DNA of 64,000 nucleotides from Gliomastix tumulicola (lineage: Eukaryota; Ascomycota; Sordariomycetes; Hypocreales; Bionectriaceae). The notes under the pieces are model-generated. The model was not told the DNA's origin. It worked only from the letters and a program-made list of their open reading frames with translations, and did no database searches. A program made the translations under genes and the position numbers. The stretch's first letter is position 1; every line of letters begins with the position of its first letter. Shown here in pieces: positions 46,143 to 55,583 of the stretch. The stretch lies in NCBI GenBank assembly GCA_001599755.1, contig BCHX01000004.1:4650001-4714000 (forward strand). Reading direction: 5' to 3'.

Positions 46143-46811
46143 GACGAATTAACGTATGATTTCCACCCGAAGTCGGCTTTAGTGGTGTGACATTTGGCTT
46201 TACCCCCCCATATCAACAACTGCCATACCTGCCATTCGCACTTATACATAGTTCCGCCCGTGCTATGTCCTGCGCATGGTGAAGAACTCGGGATGTGAAT
46301 GCAACCATCATTCCGTCATTTCTCCGAGCCCCCGATGGATGTGGAAGACGCCGACATGCGTCTAAGCATAGGTCTTATGTGATGTGGTTTAGGAGACAGT
46401 GATGGTGTGGACTTGGGAGACTGCTCTGTCGTAGCTAAGAAGGATTAATGGGAATATCTGCATATGTTAATTTACTACATATGTCTTTTACCTTCATTCC
46501 ACCAGGGTTTTGTACTCCAGTTCATCATGATAGCGAACGGTAGAATTAGACCGCAAATCGAGGTTCCCGCCCAAGAAAGAAGAAAGCAATTATCAACAGT
46601 CGGCTTGTCAGAGCGCTTCGTGGATTGGAAGTCCCTTGAGGGATCAAGCGTGAGCAGTTTCAATGGGATCACATATGGAGTATCCAGACGCTGGGCATGA
46701 TAGCGCTGGTTGGAAGAAGTTTCAACATGATTAAGTACATGAACATGAACATAAACATAGTAGTACTATTTCATAAACAAGATACCGCCTTGATAACCTT
46801 GGATGAGCTTA
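46143..46811. other. Intergenic stretch
   Basis: AT-richer sequence including a patch of repeated ATGAACATGAACATAAACATA near 46738-46758. No coding feature seen. Confidence 0.4.
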
Positions 46812-47435
46812 TCAATCGCCCTCAACTTTAATGATGTGACCCTCAGACCGTTCAGTCTTGGGGATCTTGACAAACAAAATGCCACCATCAAGAGTCGCCA
46901 AGGTCCCGTCCTGCTTGATGTGGTGAGGGAAGCTGAACGTGCGAGAAAACTCCCCGACAGTCCGCTCCGAAACCCACGTCTTGGGGTATGCAGTGCTCTT
47001 GTTCTCCTTTGGGCCCTCTTCGGTGGCCTTACTGCCGCCATTCTGATCTCCCTTCCCCTGCTCCGCTTCTTTGTCCTTGTGAGTACTAGGCTCGCCTACT
47101 TCGGCACCCGGAATCGATGACGTGACTCCAAGCCATCCTTCCGGCAGCGACCCGTACCTTCGGGACCTTTCGATCTTGCCGCTGATCAGAAGTGTGCGGG
47201 GCTCGATGAACTCGACATGGATGTCCTTCTTCAGTAGACCGGGGAGCTCCCCATGCAGCTCGTAGGAGTCGTCGAGTTCAGTAACATCGAACTTTGGCTG
47301 GAAAGTGGTGATATTCTTTTGTCCGTGGCCCTGGGCGCTGTCGAGAGAGCGGCCGTAATGGGCGATTTCGTCGAGGAATCGTGAAAAGGGGTTGTACTGC
47401 TCCGAGGTGTGGAAATAGCGTGGCAGCAACGACAT
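46812..47435 (-). CDS. hsp30: Small heat-shock protein, Hsp20/Hsp30 family
   Basis: A 207-aa frame from ATG 47435 opens MSLLPRYFHTSEQYNPFSRF, close to the start of fungal Hsp30 proteins. The frame extends further upstream, but the Hsp30-like start and the TATA box fix this ATG. The alpha-crystallin domain begins at about residue 45 ('FQPKFDVTELDDSYELHGEL', 'LPGLLKKDIHVEF'). It is interrupted by an acidic/polar insert of about 50 residues, usual in filamentous-fungal Hsp30. It resumes at 'GEFSRTFSFPHHIKQDG' and ends 'GILFVKIPK' with an IxV-type tail (IIKV). It acts as an ATP-independent holdase against aggregating proteins in heat or chemical stress. It is divergent from the CBM21 gene with a shared 550-bp promoter. 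Confidence 0.95.
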   Translation of the reverse strand: MSLLPRYFHTSEQYNPFSRFLDEIAHYGRSLDSAQGHGQKNITTFQPKFDVTELDDSYELHGELPGLLKKDIHVEFIEPRTLLISGKIERSRRYGSLPEGWLGVTSSIPGAEVGEPSTHKDKEAEQGKGDQNGGSKATEEGPKENKSTAYPKTWVSERTVGEFSRTFSFPHHIKQDGTLATLDGGILFVKIPKTERSEGHIIKVEGD

Positions 47436-47985
47436 CTTGACGAGTAGGTGTGATTTGAATTTTATGAATGGGATTTTTGTGTTGGAATTCTGTGATGTAG
47501 GTACGGATATCGATTCTGTTGAGGTAACGAGGTATACCATGCTTTTATACAAGAACAGATCAACTACTCATTCTTTCATACACATGTATGCGGTAGTAGG
47601 CCAGTATGAATTCCTACACACACCAAGACGCAGTTTCCCTCCCGTCGATTAGAATTCTGAAGCTTTGAACGCAGATCATGTGACAGGCCATAATGGAGTG
47701 ACTGTGGCATGATGGCTTCCGATACAGGAGCCGGCGCGTTAGTGAGGTCATGGGGTGCATCCACCACCTTAAACCAGTACAAAGACCGGTGCCAAGGACT
47801 TGGGTCCGTGGCGGAGGGCACCTCATTGCCACATTCATAGAAGCATTTGGACCAAAAAGGATCATCTTGATGGCAGCACAAAAGAGCATACTTTGGCCCG
47901 TCAGAATTGACTTCCATCCTTTCCGTTCCCTAAACCCGAACGACACCAAACCGACAACTTTTTCACTTACCCAGATCAACTTCTC
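47436..47985. promoter_or_regulatory. Shared promoter of hsp30 and the CBM21 gene
   Basis: On the minus strand TATAAAAG (rc of 47542-47549) lies about 107 nt upstream of the hsp30 ATG, a strong TATA box for an inducible gene. I did not find a perfect array of nTTCnnGAAn heat-shock elements; imperfect GAA/TTC clusters occur near 47660-47680. Confidence 0.55.
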
Positions 47986-48948
47986 ATGGCCGGCGAACCC
48001 CCTCCCCACCCAGTGGAATCATCTCGGTCCACGCAAGAGGTGCCTGACGACCCCGACGCTGCTCCAGAATCGAGGGCCGTCCGCTTCAGCAGGGACTTCG
48101 AGCAGGTCCAGGAGTTCCACGAGGAAGACCCGCCAGTCGTCATCCGCACACCAGACTACGTTGCCGACGAAGACGAACCCGCCGATTACTTCTCCCGCTC
48201 ATCAGATCGATGGACTCTCATTGCCCCAGACGCTCCGCTTGGACAGGAGGAGCGGCCGGATCAGCACATCTGGCTTGAAGAGGTATACCTGTCGCACGAC
48301 CACAGATACCTCGTCGGCAATGTGGTCGTGGACAATCTTGCCTTCGACAAGGCCGTCTTCTGCCGCTTCACGCCCGATCGGTGGGAGACGGTATCCGAAG
48401 TACGGGCTGATTACTCACGCCAGCTGTTGGCCGAGGAGGAGCGACTTACACGGGACAGATTCACCTTTGACATCAACATATCTGACTTTGTCGACCTCGC
48501 GAGCACGACGCTCTACTTCTGCGTCGGGTATCGCGTCGATGGCCAGGAGTACTGGGACAACAACGACGGGAAGAATTACCAGGCCCGCTTCCAAAGGCAA
48601 GGACGCCCCTACTTGAGACGGAGATTCCCGCAGTCGAGGACGAGGAGAGACGAAACGCATCGCGAACGGCCGAAGACAAGCCTCAGAACTAACGCCCATC
48701 ACTCGCCGTGGGGTGGTAACGAACAGATCAGGCACCACCACGAACGTGCTTCGGAACTAACCTCAGAGAACGACACCCGCAGCAGCTGGGTTCCGAGACA
48801 TTTTGAAGAGTACGACATCGCAAAGGCCCTGCTCGACACAATCACCGAGGAGAAGGAACCACCGACCACATGCCAGCAGGACCAACAGAACCATTTCTCC
48901 TTGCACGAGTCTGGGAGGACGAGCCTCCACCGTGTAGGTTGCACATAA
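47986..48948 (+). CDS. CBM21 domain protein, probable glycogen-targeting PP1 regulatory subunit
   Basis: A 320-aa intronless frame. Residues 30-34 (RAVRF) fit the RVxF docking motif for protein phosphatase 1. The CBM21 domain spans about 90-200: 'HIWLEEVYLSHDHRYLVGNV', 'VDNLAFDKAVFCRFT', 'WETVSEV', 'DRFTFDINISDF', and the diagnostic 'YFCVGYRVDGQEYWDNNDG'. The C-terminal third is Arg/His/Glu-rich and disordered. In yeast Gac1/Pig1 and animal PPP1R3 proteins, this pairing brings PP1 to glycogen to dephosphorylate glycogen synthase. The same role in the cytosol is inferred. At 320 aa it is shorter than Gac1 and similar in size to PPP1R3 subunits. It is divergent from hsp30. Confidence 0.88.
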   Translation: MAGEPPPHPVESSRSTQEVPDDPDAAPESRAVRFSRDFEQVQEFHEEDPPVVIRTPDYVADEDEPADYFSRSSDRWTLIAPDAPLGQEERPDQHIWLEEVYLSHDHRYLVGNVVVDNLAFDKAVFCRFTPDRWETVSEVRADYSRQLLAEEERLTRDRFTFDINISDFVDLASTTLYFCVGYRVDGQEYWDNNDGKNYQARFQRQGRPYLRRRFPQSRTRRDETHRERPKTSLRTNAHHSPWGGNEQIRHHHERASELTSENDTRSSWVPRHFEEYDIAKALLDTITEEKEPPTTCQQDQQNHFSLHESGRTSLHRVGCT

Positions 48949-50016
48949 TGAGACCGGAAGATAGAAATTTGTAAGCGACATCGGCGTTTATTAAGCATTC
49001 TAGATAGCATTTTCAAACATCAGCAATGATGGACCGTTTGGGAGAGCCTTGGATATTGCACGACAAAAGAGTTTGAATAGATCTTGATTCATTTGCGATC
49101 TTGCAGAAGGAGCTCCTCCTTCGCATTCGTGATATGCCTCCTTTCATATTTGTTTAACAGGTTTTGCGCTATTCTCTAGACGGATTCGCTGTCCACCTTG
49201 AGGTACTGACGGAATAATCTCACCAAATCACGGGAAGTATGCGTCAGCGTCCCCTTTAGGCCAGGTACACGAGCCAATCTTTAGCTACATCTAGGCCATT
49301 CTTCATAAGTCTGCAGGATGGTGCAGGGATGGTCACGGGAGCAGCACACCGAGAAGCCAATGGCGGCCGTCATCTTGGTATCTCAAAGCATATGTGGGAC
49401 GCATTAGAGATGATATCAGTGACCGCTCCCAAGAGACGCGTACGAAAAGTGACGAATGCTCCTGAGTGACCCTTGGACTAAGAGTTTCTCCAGATCTCGT
49501 GATTGGAGCATGACGCAAGCTGCCACTGGGGAGATCTAGACCCTGAATATCGGAGGATAACGGTCCTGCTACCATTGCCTAGCGTAACTTTTAGGTAAGC
49601 TCGGCAGCTCGGTTCAGGTAAGCAGAGTTCATGGCGGTCACATTACGACTTTAGCCAGCATTTAGCGGCGGGCGACTGTCATCTCACCTGGGGCACGTCT
49701 GCAAAAGCCGGGATTAGGCCGTCGGGAAGAAGGGAAATACCATGATATGACACGTTGGCAAGGTTCAATAGACTTCTCCATTCCTCGACGCTTGGACAGT
49801 GGTCTGATGCAACTGCATAACCGCGGCCCGACCCAAGCATTCCTCGACACTGCGTCAGGCCACTAGAAGTACATATTAGGACGACAGCAGCTCCCTCGGA
49901 TCCAGAATGATGCCCACTTTGTCTTCATCCACACTTTATCATCACTTGACATCAAACTGAACTTCCACTACATCGACAAGTTTCACCTCAATAATTACTA
50001 CCACTCTTGATCCAAC
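48949..50016. other. Intergenic stretch
   Basis: About 1.07 kb with no supported frame. The last 100 bp before 50017 are CA/CT-rich and look like a fungal leader. Confidence 0.45.
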
Positions 50017-50391
50017 ATGGACGGCACACAGCCCAGAAGCAGACCGTCGTCCTTGCAAGAACACCTCAAATCCCGATACCAGTCGCTGAGGAGAACACCC
50101 AGTGGCACACCTTTACCCAAACCCGACGAAGGCAGCCAGGCCAGAGGACCAGCCGTTGGCACGAGAGCGCTGATGCAACCGTCGTCGAGTCCCAACACGT
50201 CCTTGGCTCGTGGCCAATACCAGTCGCAGCCGCCCTCGCCTCAAGAGCAGGAAGGACCACGGAGTCACCAACAATGGTACTACTCTCGAGAATGCTACAA
50301 GCATGAGTGCCATGTCGGCCTCATACGCGATATGGAGGAGGACTTTGGATTTACGGAGGAGCAGAGAAACGAGAGAAAAGATTCGCCTTAA
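50017..50391 (+). CDS. Small Ser/Pro/Gln-rich hypothetical protein
   Basis: A 124-aa frame starts at ATG 50017 in a good fungal context (CCAACATGGAC) after a CA-rich leader. Residues 1-85 are Ser/Pro/Gln/Arg-rich and probably disordered. The C-terminus, 'WYYSRECYKHECHVGLIRDM' followed by 'EEDFGFTEEQRNERKDSP', is more ordered and has two cysteines. There is no signal peptide, membrane helix or known domain. The context supports a real gene but nothing tells its role. Confidence 0.45.
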   Translation: MDGTQPRSRPSSLQEHLKSRYQSLRRTPSGTPLPKPDEGSQARGPAVGTRALMQPSSSPNTSLARGQYQSQPPSPQEQEGPRSHQQWYYSRECYKHECHVGLIRDMEEDFGFTEEQRNERKDSP

Positions 50392-50905
50392 TGGACAATT
50401 CGGAACACAAATTATCAACACGAAAAGACCAGCTGTCAGAATGCTTCAATGAGTAGCTTGGCCAAACAAAAACAATGTACAGATGAAGCTTTTCATCTAG
50501 GGAAAATGAATCAGGGAAAAGAAGCAAGCTCAATTTTTTGGTATTATTATTATGGTCGACGTTGCCTTGGATCGACCATCACGGGAGCTGCACATCGACG
50601 AGTCCTTGAGTTGCGCTGTATATGACAATTTTATATTGTAATTTGTTCCTTGGGCACAGCCTCGATACGCCTAACCAGGAAGTGGTGAAATGTTATGTGG
50701 TAAGTATCGACACCCGCAAACAGGGCAACAGAAATGACGACCCAGGTACCACGCGAGGAAGCACACTGAATGAAGCATATGCCCGCAGCTCAGCACACGA
50801 ACGTCATCATCCTTCTGCACCGCCCGCTTGCACATGTCACTGAGTACCGATAGCCTTGATTAGCCTACAAATCGGAGTCACACCAGGGCCAAATTGGAAG
50901 GGAGC
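50392..50905. other. Intergenic stretch
   Basis: No feature seen, apart from a TATTATTATTATGG patch near 50541. Confidence 0.4.
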
Positions 50906-51307
50906 TCACCATGCCGGCTGATTGACAAAGTGCTGCCATCTTACTTCCGATCTTGTCGGGTCATAGACGGTTGGCGGGATCATTGAGTCGATGTACTCTA
51001 TTTCCCTCGACTCCGAATACGCACTGCTGGAGGAGTATGCGGTGCTCGACGAATTATGGTCGTCCGGGACCTCGGGATCAGAAAGCCGGTAGTTCCTAGT
51101 GACGATTCGATAGCAGAGACTGCGCAGGTTCAGCATGGTGTTGGAAGGACTCATGACTTGAGAAAGGAGCACCTACATAGGGAGAAAGAGAACCAAAGCG
51201 AGTATAGAGCCGATCAGGCTGATGATGGCCAAGGCAAGGTGCCATTGCTCTCTCTTTATTGGCTGTATGGGAGTCTGGTGCCCTGGAGTAATCATGATTC
51301 CACGCAT
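50906..51307 (-). pseudogene. Membrane-protein ORF interrupted by one in-frame TAG
   Basis: From ATG 51307 a frame reads MRGIMITPGHQTPIQ, then one membrane helix 'LALAIISLIGSILALVLFLP' and TAG at 51173-51175. The same frame is open for another 88 codons to 50906, through an acidic Ser-rich stretch to 'VYDPTRSEVRWQHFVNQPAW'. No intron of acceptable size removes the TAG. It is therefore either a 44-aa single-helix peptide followed by chance open frame, a pseudogene, or a gene with an unrecognised intron. Confidence 0.3.
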
Positions 51308-51737
51308 TATAGCGAAGGTATTGTAGTAGTGTTCCAAATGAATATTTTGTTGAATCGTCAATGAAAGAACTATGAGGGTGTAATTGAGATTTATGTGAGT
51401 GTCCGCGTTGAAGCTTTGCCGCGTGGCCTGATTTTGGCGTCACGGTGGTATCATAGGGCGCCAACCCCATATTGGCTTGCTGTGTGGTATGTGATAAGAC
51501 GCTGGCGCCACGCTATGAGCTATCCAACCACCTATGTGATGTATTCCACTAGAAGAACCTTAAGACTTATTCTTTGCGCCCAGGCTTCCAAGCCTGTCAG
51601 TAGCCTGCTCTCCTCCGCCTGCGGTCTCCTACCAACTCTCGGAATTAATAGCCGGGCTTCGCGTCATTCTCGCAGCCACCCTCAACACTGAATAATAATT
51701 CTTCAGCCTTCATATCCGGGATGATCCCGGGTGACCC
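51308..51737. other. Intergenic stretch
   Basis: Short frames only; nothing supported. Confidence 0.4.
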
Positions 51738-53486
51738 TTAGCTACTAGCTCCAGGTTTCCATCTGAGTGGCTCATATGCCGAAGAAGGCGCAGCACCGTA
51801 GCCTGACTCCAAAGTACTGTCCGCCGTGACATTCGGAGACAGGCCGGCCTGCGACAAATACACATGCTGCCCCGTCCACGAAGTCAAGAACGGGGGCCCT
51901 GTCCAGAGTCGAGCTATTGCAGTGACGATGCTCAAGACTCCAATGCCGAAGATCGTACCTGCTACCGGGACATAGCACCCAGTGTGTCCCCCCTGCCAGC
52001 CCGAATGAATCGGATATTCCAAGTCATGAAGTTCCTTAACACGTCTTGTAGATGCCGCATCCTCGACGCCAAATGGGTGGTCACCCGGCTCCAGTGACCG
52101 GAGATATAGTCCATCTCTTTTCAGAGTGCTTCCCTCAGCAGCCCATCCATACATTACGGCGTGAACGATGACGCTCACGCCGCTCTGGACTCCCACGGTC
52201 GGTTCAGAAAGATATCCGTCGATCCAGTATTGGCGTGATCCGATCGAGGCGTCCGCAGTGCTAGTCGGGATTGTCGAGTTGTTCGTTGCAAGCATGCGGA
52301 GTCCCCATTCGAGTCCAAACACGTCCTCAACGTTACCGTCGTATTCCGTTACATCGAGGAGCCTTGAAACCTCGGCGACCCCATATTGTATCTCGTAGGT
52401 CACCTGAGTAGCTTGCATGGTCGAGCCGTTCAAGTCTGACTGTCTAGCCCACTGAACTTGCACCATACCTGGCTTGGGAGCTCGATATTCCACCAAGGCC
52501 TTCTCGCCAGTGTCGTTGAACCACTGAGTGCTCGGAGTCGTGACTCGGTGCCAACTATTATCACCGTCGGTCGCAATCCTGTGGGACTTTTCCTCCTTTA
52601 ACGTGGCCATCATAACGACCTCTCGAGATATGATTTCCCCCGATCGCTGGTCCCTTAGTCTCCCAGAGGTTTGGTCTTCCTCAACCATCACAACCAGTTG
52701 TGGCGGAGATCTCTGCCAGGATTCCTTGTGCTCCGCAAAGCTTGCCCAACTCTGTTCATCGAGGAGATAGTCGTCGGGGAGATTTTCTGGCTTATGGAGG
52801 AACTGCCGATTGTACGGATATTGAGGGACATCGCTGAGCCATGGCAGAGTCTCCGAACCAGAACCCAGTGCAGTCATGTTCCCAGACCGTGTGACTGGTG
52901 CCAAAATGTTGTTGTTGACGGTCTCTATTTTGGCAACAGAAATCTGCTCAAATCCAAACTTATAAGAGATTGACAAGGTCGCCGAAAGTGCAATTATGAA
53001 ATACCTCAATGTCGAGAATGCCGGAAATCCACGAACACCGTACGCCACAGGAGCTCTGGGCTGAGTATTGAGGTAGCGAGCATAGTCCAGTCCAGCGGAA
53101 CTGTGAGCCTGCCGACTGCACCACCAATCGAAGAGATGGACATAGGCCTCCGAGAAGCCATGTGCCGTGAGCCCAAAGCCGACGCCGGTGATGGCAAGCC
53201 AGGTCTGGAGGCTCCAGCGCGATCCAACGCGAAACGGCTCAGGTTTGAGCTTGGAGGTAGGGTCGCCTGGATCTGTTGAATTCATCGGACCTGCCAAGAC
53301 GTCGATCCCGACGAGGGCCAGGATAAGCCCACCAAGGAGAGCTGCTGCCAGGGAAGCTGGACCGAGTCGCAGAGCACGGTCTGAGAAGCCTAAGAGCCGG
53401 CTTCGCGCTAGGTATGCGGGAGTTCGGTTGTGATCCCCTTCATCGCCGGCATCACTCAGCGACACCTGACACGAGCCTCCCGGCAT
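51738..53486 (-). CDS. Large multi-pass membrane protein with ectodomain, unknown family
   Basis: An intronless frame gives 582 aa from the first ATG (53486); extension to 53543 uses only a TTG. Hydrophobic helices lie at 'LGPASLAAALLGGLILALVG', 'WLAITGVGFGLTAHGFS' and 'LRYFIIALSATLSISYKFG'. An ectodomain of about 300 residues follows with several N-glycosylation sequons (NMT, NDT, NGS, NNS, NVT). Another helix comes near the C-terminus, 'GTIFGIGVLSIVTAIARLWT', and then a short tail. The conserved-looking core 'WWCSRQAHSSAGLDYARYLN' before the third helix is typical of a family annotated only as hypothetical in Sordariomycetes (from memory). The layout resembles DUF3176 proteins (helices, ectodomain, last helix), but without that family's motifs. 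Function unknown. Confidence 0.72.
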   Translation of the reverse strand: MPGGSCQVSLSDAGDEGDHNRTPAYLARSRLLGFSDRALRLGPASLAAALLGGLILALVGIDVLAGPMNSTDPGDPTSKLKPEPFRVGSRWSLQTWLAITGVGFGLTAHGFSEAYVHLFDWWCSRQAHSSAGLDYARYLNTQPRAPVAYGVRGFPAFSTLRYFIIALSATLSISYKFGFEQISVAKIETVNNNILAPVTRSGNMTALGSGSETLPWLSDVPQYPYNRQFLHKPENLPDDYLLDEQSWASFAEHKESWQRSPPQLVVMVEEDQTSGRLRDQRSGEIISREVVMMATLKEEKSHRIATDGDNSWHRVTTPSTQWFNDTGEKALVEYRAPKPGMVQVQWARQSDLNGSTMQATQVTYEIQYGVAEVSRLLDVTEYDGNVEDVFGLEWGLRMLATNNSTIPTSTADASIGSRQYWIDGYLSEPTVGVQSGVSVIVHAVMYGWAAEGSTLKRDGLYLRSLEPGDHPFGVEDAASTRRVKELHDLEYPIHSGWQGGHTGCYVPVAGTIFGIGVLSIVTAIARLWTGPPFLTSWTGQHVYLSQAGLSPNVTADSTLESGYGAAPSSAYEPLRWKPGASS

Positions 53487-54628
53487 CTCAGATAACCATT
53501 TGATGGAGAAGGTGCTAGTTGAACTGTTTAAGAAAGCCGACAAGGAGAGAGCGGTGGTACAGCAGTTCTTAGAAAGGGGCGATCGAGGAGAGAGACCTCT
53601 TACAGGCTAAGACTCTACAGGTAATCAAAACGGGACAGACGACCCTTTATGCCAGCAAGGAGGCCTTGAGATCTGTGCGTACATTACGCCTTGTGTCCCC
53701 ACACGCGGAACGCAGGATCATTTTAGTGGTAGATCTCTGCTCATCTCACTCACTTGTTAGTTAGACCTGGAGATGACTCTGCTGTGCCACAAGATCGTCG
53801 TCATCCTAGGGAAAATCTTTTGCCCAGCAGGTATGAATGTTTCACAATTATGTCATGGATCCGGGACAAAAATAGTGGCGAAGAAATGGAGAGTGTCTTG
53901 ACTTACATCATAAGCCCTGCAATTCCTTCCAGATACACCGTCCCCTTCTCACGCACTCGCCCTTGAACGTAGCTAGGGAAAGAGACCCCTGGAGCAACGA
54001 CGCTTAACATTTGTATCCGGAATAAGTACTATGTGCGAAGAACTGTAGGCTGTTGCGTCGCTTCGCTTTTGGAGCATGAAATTGCCAGTCAAAGCACATA
54101 GCCAAGGACGAGCCTCAAGATTACCGTGTGATAGAGTAAAATGAAAGAGGATTATGAGTGTCGGGCGAGCTTCATTGCGAAATAAAACGCGGATAGCCTC
54201 ATAGGTTAAAGTCACAACTGTCTAAAGCTACGTATGCAATGACCGTTGTAACGGGTTGCCCATGCATCGCCGTTCATCTGGGCCCACCTCCCTTGTTCGT
54301 CTCCTCCCATCAGCCTACACAATACTGAATTGAAGTGCCCTCCATTGAGCATAGCATTCACGTCCCTTTGGCCATGGATCGAGCACATGTTAGTGCTGTA
54401 GCGAAAATATGAGACTTGAGAAAAGCAGAATGTCGACCATTGTTGTGAATTTCAAAGCGCGACCATGAGATTGTGGGATCTCCCTCACCTCATCGAGTTC
54501 TCTGCAGTGTGAGGCGCTCAGGCTGCCAGCGGCCTGGTGCTTCCATTGGAAAGGACCTTGAAGGGACATTGATTTTAAACAAGCCTGCTGCAGCATCCAA
54601 TCTCTGATATGGGCTCTATTCCCACTGC
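53487..54628. other. Intergenic stretch
   Basis: About 1.1 kb, no supported coding feature; contains the upstream region of the membrane-protein gene and the 3' flank of the WSC gene. Confidence 0.45.
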
Positions 54629-55123
54629 CTACAACTCTTGCTTCACAGCTTCCGGCGGTGCCGAAGCATCTCCACCAGACACCACCTCTTCCGGGTCCTT
54701 CTGATGCTGCACTGTCCCAGGCGCACCGATATTATACACGCTGTAATTCGCGTCCTTCCCTCCGCAGGCGTAGATCGGATGCCCGGGGCACGGGTACGCG
54801 CACTCGCTGTCGGCGACGAGCGACGCGCGCGGCGGGTACGCGTCCATGCAGTAGCACGTGTTCCGGTGCAGGGCCGCGACGGGCTTCTTCTCCTTCCGGC
54901 ATCGGTGGCTGCACCACTGCGGCGAGTTGGCCATCTGGGAGCCGTCGCGGGACTCGGACTCGTCGCCGGCGAGGCTGCCCAGGGAGGAGAAGCAGCCCTG
55001 GGAGGTGAACTTGCCGCGGACGGCCGGCTCGACCGGGGGCTGCGTGACTTTGGCGGTGGCCGGGGTGGTGGTGGCTGCCAGCAAGAGGAGGGCGCAGGAG
55101 AGAAGGGAGGCGAGGTTGGTCAT
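54629..55123 (-). CDS. Secreted WSC-domain protein with KQEL C-terminus
   Basis: A 164-aa intronless frame. Residues 1-24 are a signal peptide (MTNLASLLSCALLLLAATTT…). A WSC domain follows at about 38-132: 'GCFSSLGSL', 'CSHRCRKEKKPVAAL', 'NTCYCMDAYPP', 'CAYPCPGHPIYACGG' and 'YSVYNIG'. It has eight cysteines in the usual spacing. WSC domains bind carbohydrate; they occur in yeast Wsc stress sensors and in secreted oxidases. Here there is no membrane helix or Ser/Thr stalk, so this is a free WSC protein, not a sensor. The last four residues, KQEL, fit the PROSITE ER-retention pattern [KRHQSA]-[DENQ]-E-L. It is divergent from the gene at 55584. Confidence 0.85.
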   Translation of the reverse strand: MTNLASLLSCALLLLAATTTPATAKVTQPPVEPAVRGKFTSQGCFSSLGSLAGDESESRDGSQMANSPQWCSHRCRKEKKPVAALHRNTCYCMDAYPPRASLVADSECAYPCPGHPIYACGGKDANYSVYNIGAPGTVQHQKDPEEVVSGGDASAPPEAVKQEL

Positions 55124-55583
55124 TGTTTCGGATTGTCGGTGGTGGGTAGGAGTGGTTAATGGTTTTTTCTTGTGAGGAAAACAAGGTAGCTGAGTCTAGG
55201 TTTGAGATAGAAGGAAGAGGGTTGGAGGGGAAATGGCTGGAGGAGTTAGTGGCTGCGCGCGCGCCGCTTAGGGTGTCAGATAGACCCCTGTCAGTTTAGA
55301 GTCCGAATCTTCCTACCCCGAAGACAGACCATATTCCATGTCTATGGAAGTTAGTTGTGTGGCGCCAGAACCAGCCTCCATCTTCTGCTGCAATTTCGAA
55401 GTGGCAGAATGATGGGAAAAAATAGGCAGGCTGAAATATAGGGATACATAAAGTCGCTGTGTTACCCTCCAAAGATCTCCGACTCAACCTCAATTCCTTA
55501 CCATCACATTTCGACATCCAAACAACAACAACAACAACAACACGCTGTCTTAAAGCACCCACAACACACCTACATCAGTGACA
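55124..55583. promoter_or_regulatory. Divergent promoter region between the WSC and 276-aa genes
   Basis: There are 460 bp between divergent starts. The plus-strand leader near 55520-55583 is (CAA)n- and CA-rich, typical of a fungal 5' UTR. Confidence 0.4.

Noticed and set aside
47560..47900. Heat-shock element array upstream of hsp30
   Set aside because: GAA/TTC words are present, but none has the alternating 2-nt spacing of nTTCnnGAAnnTTCn.
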